Assembly: GCF_013408295.1 (NCBI RefSeq)
Contig: NZ_JACBYQ010000001.1
Coordinates: 496,001-560,000, forward strand
Reading direction: 5' to 3'
DNA: 64,000 nt
From: Psychromicrobium silvestre
Lineage (GTDB): Bacteria > Actinomycetota > Actinomycetes > Actinomycetales > Micrococcaceae
Shown piece after piece: positions 27,511 through 36,359 of this stretch; position 1 is the first letter of the stretch; every line of letters starts with the position of its first letter. Both the position numbers and the translations under genes were made by a program. The notes under the pieces are model-generated. The model had not been told where the DNA came from, did not search any database, and saw only the letters and a program-made list of their open reading frames with translations.

Positions 27511-28937
27511 GCGATCAGCACCGAAAGCAGCATGACCAGGCCGAAGCCGACCACCGAAATGAGGGTTTCCATTACCGACCAGGTTTTAAAGGTTTGCCCT
27601 ACGGTCAGTCCAAAGAGCTCTTTGACCAACCAGAAGCCCGCGTCGTTGACATGGGAGAGGAAAAGCGAGCCGGAGCCAATCGCCAAAGCCAGCAGAGCGG
27701 CGTGTGCGGGGGAGAGCGAACCAGCGAGCGGAGCAACGATCCCGGCCGAGGTAATGGTTGCCACAGTTGCCGAACCGGTGGCCAGTCGCAACGCGACGGC
27801 GATCAGGAAGCCCAGCACCAGCACCGAGATGCTGGCACCTTGAGCCCATTTGGCCACCGAGTCACCCACCCCGGCCCCGATCAAGGACTGTTTGAAACCG
27901 CCACCGGCGCCCACGATCAGGATCACTGCGGCGATGGGTCCTACGCTCTGCCCAATTTTCTTAGCAAGAGCGGCGCCGCTGAGCCCTACCGCATAGCCAA
28001 AGCTGACCATTGCGAGCAGCACCGCCAGGGTCATCGCCACAAGGGGCTCGCCGATGAAATCAACCACCACACGCAGTGTGCTGGGCTGGGCAGAATTGGA
28101 ATCCAAGATGTCCACCACGGCTTTGACCAGCATGAGTAGAACCGGGAAGACGATGGTCAGCACGGTTACGCTGAAACTCGGTGGGCGTTTCACTTCCGGA
28201 TCGGTCTCATTGTTCCGAGTGTTCACTCCACCAGCCGAAGCCGGCGCATCGACCGGAACCCAGCGTGCTGCGAGATTGGAGAAAAGTGGACCACAGATGA
28301 TCACGGTGGGAATGGCGACCAGGATGCCGAAGAGTAAGGTGAGGCCGAGCGGAGCATTGACGGCCTGGATGGCGATCAGCGGTCCGGGATGTGGCGGCAC
28401 TAGGCCGTGCAGTACGGATAGCCCGGCGAGGGCGGGGATGGCAATTCGCATCAGTTTGGTTTTTGATCGCTGAGCCACCAGGACAATCACCGGTAGTAGC
28501 AGCACCAGGCCGATTTCGAAGAACATTGGCAGCCCGATAATGACCGCCACCAGAGCCATCATCCAGGGCACCTTGGCTCCAGATACCTTGGCCAGCAAGG
28601 TATCCACCACCTTGGTGGCACCACCGGAATCGGCCATTAGCTTGCCCAGCATGGCACCCAGGGCGATCAGCAGACCGACTTCCTGCAGCACCGAGCCGAC
28701 GCCCGATTCAAAATTAGTAACCACCTTGCCCAGCTCAATACCGGAACCCAGGCCAACAACCGCGGCGCCCAGAATCAGTGCCAGGAAGGGATGCATCTTA
28801 AACTTGGCGATCAGCACGACGATGAGCGCAATGCCAACCGCTGCCAGGATGATCAACAGTGTGTCATGGGAGTTCCAGGGTTGCTGTGCTGCTTCGGAGG
28901 CAGCCGGGAGAATGGCCAGCGCGGTCTGAGGAGACAT
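27507..28937 (-). CDS. gntP: Gluconate:H+ symporter, GntP family
   Basis: A 476-residue permease with about 12-14 hydrophobic segments. Family marks include FKMHPFLALILGAAVVGLGS, EVGLLIALGAMLGKLMADSG, GLPMFFEIGLVLLLPVI, LHGLVPPHPGPLIAIQAV (the conserved P-rich loop), IGAGVGDSVAKWA and SHVNDAGFWLVKELFG. Together with the coupled gluconokinase gene and the divergent regulator it forms a compact gluconate uptake unit. The gene starts 96 bases from the divergent gntR. Confidence 0.95.
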   Translation of the reverse strand: MSPQTALAILPAASEAAQQPWNSHDTLLIILAAVGIALIVVLIAKFKMHPFLALILGAAVVGLGSGIELGKVVTNFESGVGSVLQEVGLLIALGAMLGKLMADSGGATKVVDTLLAKVSGAKVPWMMALVAVIIGLPMFFEIGLVLLLPVIVLVAQRSKTKLMRIAIPALAGLSVLHGLVPPHPGPLIAIQAVNAPLGLTLLFGILVAIPTVIICGPLFSNLAARWVPVDAPASAGGVNTRNNETDPEVKRPPSFSVTVLTIVFPVLLMLVKAVVDILDSNSAQPSTLRVVVDFIGEPLVAMTLAVLLAMVSFGYAVGLSGAALAKKIGQSVGPIAAVILIVGAGGGFKQSLIGAGVGDSVAKWAQGASISVLVLGFLIAVALRLATGSATVATITSAGIVAPLAGSLSPAHAALLALAIGSGSLFLSHVNDAGFWLVKELFGLTVGQTFKTWSVMETLISVVGFGLVMLLSVLIA

Positions 28938-29033
28938 GAAACCTCATTGGTTCGGCGGATGTGTATTGTGAGCCAGATTACCTAGTAAGTATGCTTTATT
29001 CAATTTAATGTTGAGGAAGATCCGACTTTAGGG

Positions 29034-29732
29034 GTGAAAGTGACACCGAGTCATCATCGGGATTTCGTGGACCGGTTCGGTCAGGAGATTGCCGACGGCG
29101 TGCTGCTCGCCGGGCAGGTGGTGCGTACCGAGGAGCTGCAGGAGCGCTTCGGCGCTACCCGTTCGGTGGCGCGCGAGGGGATCAGGGTGGTGCAAGCTCT
29201 GGGCATGGTATCGGTAACCCGAAACGTGGGGGTCCGGGTGGAAGCCGCTGGACATTGGAATGTCTTCGACCGTCGACTGATCCATTGGCGGCTGAACGGC
29301 CCGCAGCGCGCCCAACAGCTGCTGTCGATCACCGAACTTCGACTCGGGGTGGAGCCACTCGCCGCCAAGCTGGCAGCACAACGGATTGAGGTGAGCCGGG
29401 GCAGCGAGCTGATGCGACTGGCGGGAGCGCTGGTGGCGGCCGGGAATGCGGGCGATCTGGAGAGCTTCTTGCTAGCCGATATGAAATACCACGCACTCAT
29501 TCTGCGAGCTTCGGGAAACGAGATGTTCGCGCATTTGCACGAGGCGGTGGGGGAGGTGCTTCGTGGCCGGACCGAGCACGGGCTAATGCCCGAACGGCCT
29601 GATAGTCAAGCCCGACATTGGCACTTGGGCGTGGCGGATGCCATCCAGCGCGGGAACCAGGATCAAGCCGAAGAGCAGATGCGTCGGATCGTGCTGCTGG
29701 CCGATCAGGAAATGCGAGCCCAACTCGGCTGA
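29034..29732 (+). CDS. gntR: GntR/FadR-family (FCD) regulator, probable gluconate repressor
   Basis: A 232-residue regulator with an N-terminal winged HTH (GVLLAGQVVRTEELQERFGA then TRSVAREGIRVVQALGMV) and a C-terminal all-helical FCD ligand domain (ITELRLGVEPLAAKLAAQRI, LADMKYHALILRASGNEMFA, HLGVADAIQRGNQDQAEEQM). The D/H metal-binding positions of FCD domains seem present (LADMKYH, ARHWH). It diverges from gntP-gntK and presumably represses that operon until gluconate or a derivative binds. GTG at 29040, behind AGGGG, is an alternative start. Confidence 0.88.
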   Translation: MKVTPSHHRDFVDRFGQEIADGVLLAGQVVRTEELQERFGATRSVAREGIRVVQALGMVSVTRNVGVRVEAAGHWNVFDRRLIHWRLNGPQRAQQLLSITELRLGVEPLAAKLAAQRIEVSRGSELMRLAGALVAAGNAGDLESFLLADMKYHALILRASGNEMFAHLHEAVGEVLRGRTEHGLMPERPDSQARHWHLGVADAIQRGNQDQAEEQMRRIVLLADQEMRAQLG

Positions 29733-29835
29733 GCGGGAAGTGACTTTGCCTCCGCCGAGCCGATACCATCGATGAAGGCTGCCGTGGTCCCCGTATGCCA
29801 TGGCCCTGAAGCCGTAACGCGCCTGGGAGGCATCC

Positions 29836-31845
29836 TTGTCTGAACTCATCAATCTCACCGTCGACGGCGAAGCCACCGAAGTGGCGGCCGGTACCACCGC
29901 GGCCGAGCTATACCGCGAAAACCGGGCGATCGTCGTCGTCCGCGTTGATGGGGAACTGAAGGATCTTCACCAGCCCTTGACCGCGGGCTCAGTGCTGGAG
30001 GCCGTCACGATCGATTCGCCGGATGGGCTCAATGTGCTGCGGCATTCCGCTGCCCATGTGATGGCGCAGGCGGTGCAGCAGCTTCGCCAGGACGCCAAGC
30101 TGGGCATTGGGCCGCATATCACCGATGGCTTCTATTTCGACTTCGACGTGGAGCAGCCCTTCACCCCCGAAGACCTTAAGCAACTTGAGAAGATGATGCT
30201 CAAGATCGTCAACGCGAATCAGCGCTTCGCACGCCGGGTGGTGACCGAAACCGAAGCCATTGAGGCTATGCGGGACGAGCCGTACAAACTCGAATTGATC
30301 GGCCTGAAGGGTAATGGCGCGGAAGCAGCCGAAGGCGCTGCTCAGGAGGTGGGTGCCGGTGAGCTGACCATTTACGAGAATCTCGATAAGGACGGCAACG
30401 TGGTCTGGAAGGACCTGTGCCGTGGACCGCACCTGCCAAACACCAAGCTGATTTCCAATGCCTATGCTTTGACCCGTAGCGCGGCTGCCTACTGGCGGGG
30501 CGATCAGGCCAATAAGCAGTTGCAACGCATCTACGGAACCGCTTGGCCTACCAAAGACGCGCTCAAGGCCTATCAGGAGCGGATCGCCGAGGCCGAGCGA
30601 CGCGACCACCGCAAACTCGGTACCGAGCTGGACCTGTTCTCGTTCCCCGATGAACTGGGTTCGGGGCTGCCGGTCTTCCATCCCAAGGGCGGCATTATCC
30701 GCAAGGAGATGGAGGACTACTCGCGAGCCCGGCATATTGAAGCTGGCTATGACTTCGTTTACACACCGCACATCACCAAGGGGCACCTTTACGAGGTTTC
30801 CGGTCACCTGGACTGGTACCGGGATGGCATGTTCCCGGCCATGCATGTCGATGAGGAACTGAACGAGGACGGCACGGTGCGCAAACCGGGCCAGGAGTAC
30901 TACCTCAAGCCGATGAACTGCCCGATGCACAACCTGATCTTCCGCTCACGAGGCCGTTCCTACCGCGAACTGCCGCTGCGACTCTTTGAATTCGGCTCGG
31001 TCTACCGCTACGAGAAGTCCGGAGTGATTCATGGACTGACCCGGGTTCGTGGGATGACTCAGGATGATGCTCATATCTACTGCACTCGCGAGCAGATGAA
31101 GGATGAGCTGACCTCAACCCTGAACTTCGTGCTCGGCCTGCTCAAGGACTACGGCCTAGAGGACTTCTACCTCGAACTTTCCACCAAGGATCCGGAGAAG
31201 TACGTCGGCTCGGACGAGGCTTGGGAGGAAGCAACCCGGACCCTGGCTGAGGTCGCCGAGAGCTCCGGCCTGGAGCTGGTCCCGGATCCGGGTGGCGCGG
31301 CCTTCTACGGCCCGAAGATCTCCGTCCAAGCCCGTGATGCCATCGGCCGAACCTGGCAGATGTCCACAATCCAGCTGGACTTCAACCTGCCGGAACGCTT
31401 TGAGCTGGAGTATCAGGCAGCCGACGGCTCGCGGCAGCGTCCGGTCATGATTCACCGTGCTCTCTTTGGCTCGGTGGAGCGATTCCTGGCCGTGCTGACC
31501 GAGCACTATGCCGGTGCTTTCCCGGCTTGGCTCGCCCCCGTTCAGGTGGTGGGTATCCCCGTGGCGGAAGCTTTTGATGAGTACATTATTGAGGTGGTCG
31601 CCCGGCTCAAGAAGGCGGGTATTCGGGCCGAGGCCGATCTCTCCACCGATCGCTTCCCGAAGAAGATTCGCACCGCTAGCAAGGATAAGATCCCGTTCGT
31701 TTTGATTGCAGGCGGAGAGGATGCCGAGGCTGGGGCAGTTTCCTTCCGGTTCAGGGACGGTAGCCAGGACAATGGCGTACCGGTGGATGAGGCCGTGGAG
31801 CGAATCATTCGGCTAGTGCGGGAACGCAGCGACGGCTTGCAATGA
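29836..31845 (+). CDS. thrS: Threonyl-tRNA synthetase
   Basis: A 669-residue class II synthetase. Domains in order: TGS ([20 protein letters not shown]), editing domain with [16 protein letters not shown], the [13 protein letters not shown] zinc/editing region, then the catalytic core with motif 1 ([17 protein letters not shown]), motif 2 ([20 protein letters not shown]), [20 protein letters not shown] (zinc-binding Cys), motif 3 ([17 protein letters not shown]) and the anticodon-binding domain. The start is TTG with GGGAGG upstream. The next gene overlaps its stop (ATGA). Confidence 0.97.
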   Translation: MSELINLTVDGEATEVAAGTTAAELYRENRAIVVVRVDGELKDLHQPLTAGSVLEAVTIDSPDGLNVLRHSAAHVMAQAVQQLRQDAKLGIGPHITDGFYFDFDVEQPFTPEDLKQLEKMMLKIVNANQRFARRVVTETEAIEAMRDEPYKLELIGLKGNGAEAAEGAAQEVGAGELTIYENLDKDGNVVWKDLCRGPHLPNTKLISNAYALTRSAAAYWRGDQANKQLQRIYGTAWPTKDALKAYQERIAEAERRDHRKLGTELDLFSFPDELGSGLPVFHPKGGIIRKEMEDYSRARHIEAGYDFVYTPHITKGHLYEVSGHLDWYRDGMFPAMHVDEELNEDGTVRKPGQEYYLKPMNCPMHNLIFRSRGRSYRELPLRLFEFGSVYRYEKSGVIHGLTRVRGMTQDDAHIYCTREQMKDELTSTLNFVLGLLKDYGLEDFYLELSTKDPEKYVGSDEAWEEATRTLAEVAESSGLELVPDPGGAAFYGPKISVQARDAIGRTWQMSTIQLDFNLPERFELEYQAADGSRQRPVMIHRALFGSVERFLAVLTEHYAGAFPAWLAPVQVVGIPVAEAFDEYIIEVVARLKKAGIRAEADLSTDRFPKKIRTASKDKIPFVLIAGGEDAEAGAVSFRFRDGSQDNGVPVDEAVERIIRLVRERSDGLQ

Positions 31846-32405
31846 GCGAACTGACGGACGATTTTGAGCTGGCAGGCGTGCCGGACGCCTTCCAGCGGCT
31901 CTGGACTCCGCATCGACTGGCTTACATCAAAGGCGGCCAAGCACAGTTCAATCAGGGCGAGGAAGATTGCCCGTTCTGCTTAGTGCCGAAGCGCAGCGAT
32001 GAGGAGTCCCTTATTGTGCACCGAGGCGAGCATTGCTATGTAGTGCTGAACTTGTTTCCTTACAACCCTGGTCATCTTTTGGTCTGTCCCTACCGGCATC
32101 TGCCGGATTACACGGATCTAAGCCTTGAGGAAACAGCGGAGTTCTCTGCCCTGTCGCAGACCGCCATGACCGTCCTGCGCCGGGTTTCGAACCCCTCTGG
32201 CTTCAACCTCGGTATGAATCAGGGCGTGACCGGCGGCGCCGGAGTTGCCGGGCACCTGCATCAGCATGTGGTGCCGCGTTGGGGTGGGGATGGAAATTTC
32301 CTGCCGATCATCGCGCAGACCAAGGCGATCACCCAAACCCTGGGTGAGGTCCGCGAACAAGTGGCCCAAGCCTGGGCGGAGCAGCCGGACCGAGATGCTG
32401 AATAA
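31842..32405 (+). CDS. HIT family hydrolase/AP4A phosphorylase-like protein
   Basis: A 187-residue HIT protein. It has the histidine triad [16 protein letters not shown], a putative zinc-knuckle cysteine pair ([10 protein letters not shown]) and the upstream [20 protein letters not shown] segment. The family acts on nucleotides with alpha-phosphate linkages; the exact substrate is not known for this actinobacterial clade (mycobacterial Rv2613c is an AP4A phosphorylase). It overlaps thrS by 4 bases and pgsA by 11, indicating tight co-translation in the conserved thrS-HIT-pgsA unit. Confidence 0.92.
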   Translation: MSELTDDFELAGVPDAFQRLWTPHRLAYIKGGQAQFNQGEEDCPFCLVPKRSDEESLIVHRGEHCYVVLNLFPYNPGHLLVCPYRHLPDYTDLSLEETAEFSALSQTAMTVLRRVSNPSGFNLGMNQGVTGGAGVAGHLHQHVVPRWGGDGNFLPIIAQTKAITQTLGEVREQVAQAWAEQPDRDAE

Positions 32406-33015
32406 ATACGCGCGCGGGCTTTTTGCCGCCATTTTCAAACCGCTGGCGCAGCTTTTGGTGCGTTGGGGGGTCTCGCCGGATCTGGTGACATTGGTAGGCA
32501 CCCTCGGGGTGGTGGCGGGTGCGCTGATTTGGTACCCCCTGGGGCAGCTCTTCTGGGGAACGGTGGTCATTACCATCTTTGTGTTCTCCGATATTGTCGA
32601 CGGCCTGATGGCTCGGCAGATGCAGCGCAAGGGCCCCTGGGGAGCTTTTGTTGACTCCAGCCTGGATCGCCTAGGGGATAGCAGTGTCTTCGTCGGCTTG
32701 GTGATCTGGTTCTTCTTGGGCGGCAATAACCCGGCTATCGCCATTTTGGCCCTCAGCTGCCTGGTGCTGAGTTCCCTAGTGTCCTACAGCAAGGCCCGCG
32801 CCGAGGGCCTTGGGTTGACCGCCAATGTCGGTATTGCCGAGCGTTCCGAACGGTTAGTAGTTGTACTGGTGGCTACCGGCCTGGTTGGGCTGGGGATTCC
32901 CTCTGTCGTGCTGTTAATCGTGCTGGTGTTGCTCGCGATCGCCAGCATCGTAACCATCGTTCAGCGCGTACTGGTGGTGCGGAATCAGGCTCTGGCGGTG
33001 GAGGGCCAGGAATAA
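32395..33015 (+). CDS. pgsA1: CDP-alcohol phosphatidyltransferase, probable phosphatidylinositol phosphate synthase
   Basis: A 206-residue membrane enzyme. The CDP-alcohol phosphotransferase signature is complete across FSDIVDGLMARQMQRKGPWG and AFVDSSLDRLGD (D-G-A-R...G...D...D pattern), and further helices follow. Position after thrS-HIT, and the YSKARAEGLGLTANVGIAER segment, fit PgsA1, which in actinobacteria joins CDP-diacylglycerol and inositol-1-phosphate. Unusually, the PIM acyltransferase and pimA mannosyltransferase that normally follow are not present downstream. The ATG at 32395 lies within the end of the HIT gene. Confidence 0.9.
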   Translation: MLNKYARGLFAAIFKPLAQLLVRWGVSPDLVTLVGTLGVVAGALIWYPLGQLFWGTVVITIFVFSDIVDGLMARQMQRKGPWGAFVDSSLDRLGDSSVFVGLVIWFFLGGNNPAIAILALSCLVLSSLVSYSKARAEGLGLTANVGIAERSERLVVVLVATGLVGLGIPSVVLLIVLVLLAIASIVTIVQRVLVVRNQALAVEGQE

Positions 33016-33234
33016 GCTGCTGCTTCGCTCTTGGCTGTGCTGCAAGGCGGCGGACCCTCTCATAGGCATTCAGTTCCTCGAGGTGGCGTTGCGTCGCCGG
33101 CGAAGACGCCCCGTTCGACCACAATGACTCAAATGTTTTGCACGGCTAGCTCAGCTGCAAGAGCCAGGCTGACCGGAGCGGCACCAACAGTCGTCACCTC
33201 CCCATTATTTGTTCTAGCCACGCAAGGGTCATGG

Positions 33235-33279
33235 TGTCAGTTTGGCTTGACATTTTCAAGGTGTCAAGCCAAACTGACA
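33235..33279. promoter_or_regulatory. Perfect 18-bp palindromic operator before the HTH/Clp_N pair
   Basis: Arms 33235-33252 and 33262-33279 (TGTCAGTTTGGCTTGACA and its exact complement) flank a 9-base spacer. Each arm is itself a TGTCA-N8-TGACA near-palindrome. The left arm ends in TTGACA, a consensus -35 hexamer. The site ends 3 bases before the ATG of the HTH gene, an ideal place for autoregulation. Confidence 0.65.
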
Positions 33280-33282
33280 ACT

Positions 33283-33498
33283 ATGGAATCGTGGGACCTG
33301 GAACATTTACAGGCGGCAGACCCCGCCAGTGGTCTTCGTGCCGTGGGGGCATTGCATCGTCTCGCCGAGCGAGTTGAGGCGGTACATGTTCTTGGTGCAC
33401 GCGAGGCAGGCTGGTCGTGGGAGCAAATCGGTGAAGCCCTGGGCGTCACGCGTCAGTCGGTGCACGCAAAATACGGAAAGCGAGAAGGCAATGTTTGA
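33283..33498 (+). CDS. Small helix-turn-helix protein
   Basis: A 71-residue protein. The C-terminal half is a clear HTH (LGAREAGWSWEQIGEALG, then VTRQSVHAKYGKREG), preceded by a short helical segment (GLRAVGALHRLAERVEAVH). It overlaps the next gene by 8 bases. The ATG at 33283 comes directly after the palindrome, so the protein probably binds that site, though its own ribosome-binding site is weak and the message may be nearly leaderless. No paralogue is seen in the window. Confidence 0.8.
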   Translation: MESWDLEHLQAADPASGLRAVGALHRLAERVEAVHVLGAREAGWSWEQIGEALGVTRQSVHAKYGKREGNV

Positions 33499-33949
33499 GA
33501 GGTTTGCACGCTCGGCCAGAACAGCGGTGGAGGATGCCCGGTTCGAGGCGAGTCGACGTGGTGACCGAAGGATTGGGACCGATCACCTATTAATCGCCCT
33601 GTTACGAGACGAGACGCTTGCCCAGCTCATCGGCGTCGATGCTACGGCAGCTCGGCAGGCCGCCGATCAGCTCGACCGTACAGCACTCGCCGCGATTGGG
33701 CTCGCGGTCGGAGAATTTGAGTCCAACGGGGGAGCCGTGCTCAACAGTCGCGTTCCGCTCATGACCGTGAGTGCTAAAACGGTGATCAAACTGGCGCTGA
33801 GCAAAGCGGTGGCCGAGAAAGCACGAATCATTAGCTCACGGCACCTAATGCTGGCGCTGTTAGACCGGAGCGAACCCGATCCGGCGGCGAGCTTACTCGC
33901 GGCGCTACCCATCGACCCGGTAGCGATACGAGGGCGACTGGCTGCCTAG
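33491..33949 (+). CDS. Clp N-domain-only protein (ClpC2-like)
   Basis: A 152-residue protein with two Clp_N repeats and no AAA+ module. Repeat one: MFERFARSARTAVEDARFEA then GTDHLLIALLRDE; repeat two: SAKTVIKLALSKAVAEKARI then SSRHLMLALLDRSE. This is the fold by which ClpC binds adaptors and phospho-arginine or cyclic peptide antibiotics. Mycobacterial ClpC2 has a comparable ATPase-less ClpC N-domain and protects ClpC1 from such antibiotics while regulating its own expression. Here it is translationally coupled to an HTH gene; a sponge or sensor role is inference. Confidence 0.78.
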   Translation: MFERFARSARTAVEDARFEASRRGDRRIGTDHLLIALLRDETLAQLIGVDATAARQAADQLDRTALAAIGLAVGEFESNGGAVLNSRVPLMTVSAKTVIKLALSKAVAEKARIISSRHLMLALLDRSEPDPAASLLAALPIDPVAIRGRLAA

Positions 33950-34087
33950 GCTGTGGTCAGGAGCAGGCCACAGAAATTCCTGTGGCCCTTAACTAATCTG
34001 AGGACCCCGAAAACCCTCGGTTTCGCTCGCTGAGATGATTAGGATCATTGCTGTTATTGAGTTTTCGTAGCACCTCGAGGAGCCAAA

Positions 34088-34996
34088 ATGTCCGAAACCA
34101 CTGAACAATCCGGAAACCTGACCGGCAGCAGCCGGGTTAAGCGCGGAATGGCCGAAATGCTCAAGGGTGGGGTCATCATGGACGTGGTCACCGCCGAGCA
34201 GGCTCGGATTGCGGAGGACGCCGGAGCCGTTGCCGTGATGGCGCTCGAACGCGTTCCCGCCGATATCCGCGCTCAAGGCGGAGTGTCTCGGATGAGCGAT
34301 CCGGATATGATCGACAGCATCATCTCCTCGGTCTCCATTCCGGTGATGGCTAAGGCTCGGATCGGACACTTCGTAGAAGCACAGGTCTTGCAGTCGCTGG
34401 GCGTCGATTACATCGATGAATCCGAGGTGCTAACCCCGGCCGATTACACCAATCACATCGATAAGTGGAAGTTCACCGTACCTTTCGTCTGTGGTGCCAC
34501 CAATCTTGGCGAAGCGCTGCGCCGCATCAACGAAGGCGCCGCGATGATCCGCTCCAAGGGTGAAGCCGGTACCGGCGACGTTTCCAATGCCACCACGCAC
34601 ATGCGCCAGATCCGTGCCGAAATTAAGCGTCTTGGTTCGATGGCCGAGGACGAGCTTTATGTCGCCGCCAAGGAACTGCAAGCCCCGTTCGAACTGGTCA
34701 AGGAAATCGCCGAGCGCGGTTCGCTGCCCGTGGTGCTGTTCACCGCTGGCGGCATCGCCACCCCGGCCGACGCTGCCATGATGATGCAGCTTGGTGCGGA
34801 CGGCGTGTTTGTTGGCTCCGGGATCTTCAAGTCCGGCAATCCGGCCGAGCGCGCTGCCGCCATCGTCAAGGCCACCACCTTCCACGATGACCCTGACGTT
34901 ATCGCTCAGGTCTCTCGCGGACTGGGCGAGGCCATGGTCGGCATTAACGTCGAAGAAATTCCGGAACCGCACCGCTTGGCTGAGCGCGGCTGGTAA
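34088..34996 (+). CDS. pdxS: Pyridoxal 5'-phosphate synthase subunit PdxS
   Basis: Synthase subunit of the DXP-independent PLP pathway, making PLP from ribose 5-phosphate, glyceraldehyde 3-phosphate and ammonia supplied by PdxT. The 302-residue TIM barrel has [40 protein letters not shown], the active-site Lys in [46 protein letters not shown] and [20 protein letters not shown]. The ribosome-binding site is GAGGAG. Its partner pdxT, usually adjacent, lies about 10.8 kb away at 45821. The last 30 bases recur at 39836-39865 with only synonymous changes. Confidence 0.97.
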   Translation: MSETTEQSGNLTGSSRVKRGMAEMLKGGVIMDVVTAEQARIAEDAGAVAVMALERVPADIRAQGGVSRMSDPDMIDSIISSVSIPVMAKARIGHFVEAQVLQSLGVDYIDESEVLTPADYTNHIDKWKFTVPFVCGATNLGEALRRINEGAAMIRSKGEAGTGDVSNATTHMRQIRAEIKRLGSMAEDELYVAAKELQAPFELVKEIAERGSLPVVLFTAGGIATPADAAMMMQLGADGVFVGSGIFKSGNPAERAAAIVKATTFHDDPDVIAQVSRGLGEAMVGINVEEIPEPHRLAERGW

Positions 34997-34998
34997 AG
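34967..34998 (+). repeat. Left copy of the pdxS 3'-end direct repeat
   Basis: Encodes PHRLAERGW-stop plus two bases. It matches 39836-39867 at 26 of 32 positions, the last 14 being identical. All differences are synonymous. Together the copies bound a 4.9-kb block carrying the hydrolase/lipoprotein cassette. Confidence 0.75.
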
Positions 34999-35492
34999 GT
35001 CTTCTGGCTTGCGCTGCCACAGATTTGGTGATGCGTGGCTGGACTATCACGGGTGTCTAAGGTGAGTATCCACACCCTGATTTGAGCATAAGGAATGGCC
35101 GACGAGTCAACGACTCGTCGGCCATTTTGCCGTGAGCCGCCTGGTTATCCGACTCAGCTAGCTTGACTGCATCATCGAAGTCGGCGGACTCACTGGTTAC
35201 TCGCTCCGTGGTTTCCCGATCAAGCAAGCGAGCAGCCCGAACCACAAAAGCGTTCTAGCAAACTCGCCTAAATATTGTGCTTTAGGATCTGGTGATTGCG
35301 AAGAGGGGTATCTTTGCTCGCCCACACTACTATGTGAACCTGCGCTTGAAATCGCTAAGCTCTTCGTGGCCGACCTCGGAAACAGGCTTCATCGCTATGT
35401 CCTCCTAGCTAAGCGCACCCCTTTGAGCCCAGCTCGGCGGCCACAACGAACCCTGGATGCCAGGGTGGTAGCTGCGCGGGATGGCTAGCCTG
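34999..35492. other. Gene-poor left end of the island
   Basis: Contains the pdxS terminator (35094-35128) and no convincing gene. On the minus strand a perfect AGGAGGA ribosome-binding site precedes an ATG at 35392 that opens only 20 codons (MKPVSEVGHEELSDFKRRFT), and the adjacent frame continues for 23 more codons, suggesting a decayed gene. A second minus-strand stretch, 35057-35245, has no family I recognise and its end runs through the terminator. Confidence 0.45.
35094..35128 (+). terminator. Rho-independent terminator downstream of pdxS
   Basis: Perfect 15-bp stem (35094-35108 with 35112-35126), three-base loop AAC, followed by TTTT. It lies about 100 bases after the pdxS stop. Confidence 0.85.
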
Positions 35493-35711
35493 CTAGGCTT
35501 TCCAGATCGCTGGCCGTTGCTGTGCTCCGTAGGTGAACTGGGCATACTCGGATTCGAACGCTTTCCAGGAAGAATCCGTCACATAACCGGAAGCGACTAA
35601 GGACTGGATCTGACGCTGCAACTCAGAAAGCTTCCCTTCCAAATCAGCCGGCCCGTTATCCAACTGGGTACCGGCGGCAACGAGCTCGCCATAAAACTTT
35701 TGACCGGCCAA
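35493..35711 (-). pseudogene. WXG100-like protein, frameshifted near its C-terminus
   Basis: A 72-residue reading frame. LEGKLSELQRQIQSLVASGY and TDSSWKAFESEYAQFTYGAQ resemble the second helix of actinobacterial WXG100 proteins, which end in a pattern like TDxxSxxFxxSYxxFTxGAxxTxxxLExL. The frame ends QRPAIWKA, but shifting back one base after TYGAQQ gives TASDLESLAG-stop, the expected family ending. A one-base lesion is therefore likely. The first helix is short or poorly matched, and no ribosome-binding site is evident at 35711. It is the last gene of the minus-strand cassette. Confidence 0.55.
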
Positions 35712-35768
35712 CTAACAACACATCTTTCACATCAATCGCTGTTTACCAAATAAAATCGAACAACTGAT

Positions 35769-36359
35769 CTAAGGCGCTGTGTCTGTCGGGGCATGCCGCT
35801 CTGTGGCAGCCGGGTCGAGGGTGCACTCACTCTCGACGCTAATACTGCTGCCGTCCTCGGCGGGTGTGAATTGGACTTCGGCACCGACAGGACTAGTAGC
35901 GTTCAGCTGCCGCCCTGTGGTGTTGGCTCCCATGTCTGGGAAGTACAACCCAATGGTGTAATCCAGAGACTCCCAGTGCGCTTTCATGGTGGCAATCGCT
36001 TTGTCGGAATCGATAACTGGTCCACCTTCAAGGTAAATCGAAAATTTTGTTCCCTTGTGGTCACCGACCGCACAAGAATCAACCAGGATTACTTTCGGTT
36101 TGGTTCGGTTCCAGGTGGGGAATTTCGTCCCGGAGTGTTTCACAACGTCATCAATGGTGTCGTAGAAATCCTTCTCAACCACTTTGGCGGGGCGAGTGCC
36201 GTTGAAGGGGCGGGTGGGGTCGGTGCCTCCATTGCTTTCCACGGGGTCTCCATTTGGGGAAGAGGGAAAGATTGCGCATCCGGTCAACATCACCAGCGCG
36301 ATGCAACTAGCAAAGACGAAGAAGCCCCTTGGGAAGCTTTTCGATTCGAGCCTGAACAT
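35769..36359 (-). CDS. Putative immunity-type lipoprotein B (paralogue of 36367-37005)
   Basis: About 196 residues. N-terminus MFRLESKSFPRGFFVFASCI then ALVMLTGC: a signal peptide with lipobox LTGC (Cys28), so a lipid-anchored surface protein. The mature part has the blocks FNGTRPAKVVEKDFYDTIDD, VVKHSGTKFPTWNR, YLEGGPVIDSDKAIATMKAH, WESLDYTIGLYFPDMGANTT and ECTLDP, all shared with the upstream gene. The family is not one I can name with certainty (LppA-like proteins are similar in layout). It begins 7 bases after lipoprotein A stops; the ATG at 36359 is preferred over 36440 because the longer leader would overlap that gene. Confidence 0.75.
   Translation of the reverse strand: MFRLESKSFPRGFFVFASCIALVMLTGCAIFPSSPNGDPVESNGGTDPTRPFNGTRPAKVVEKDFYDTIDDVVKHSGTKFPTWNRTKPKVILVDSCAVGDHKGTKFSIYLEGGPVIDSDKAIATMKAHWESLDYTIGLYFPDMGANTTGRQLNATSPVGAEVQFTPAEDGSSISVESECTLDPAATERHAPTDTAP

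Noticed and set aside
33137-33182. A stretch resembling a tRNA D-arm (GGCTAGCTCAGCTGCAAGAGCC)
   Set aside because: No acceptor stem, anticodon arm or T-arm can be folded around it.
35057-35245. Minus-strand frame of 62 codons downstream of pdxS
   Set aside because: Its 3' part runs through the pdxS terminator hairpin and no family was recognised.
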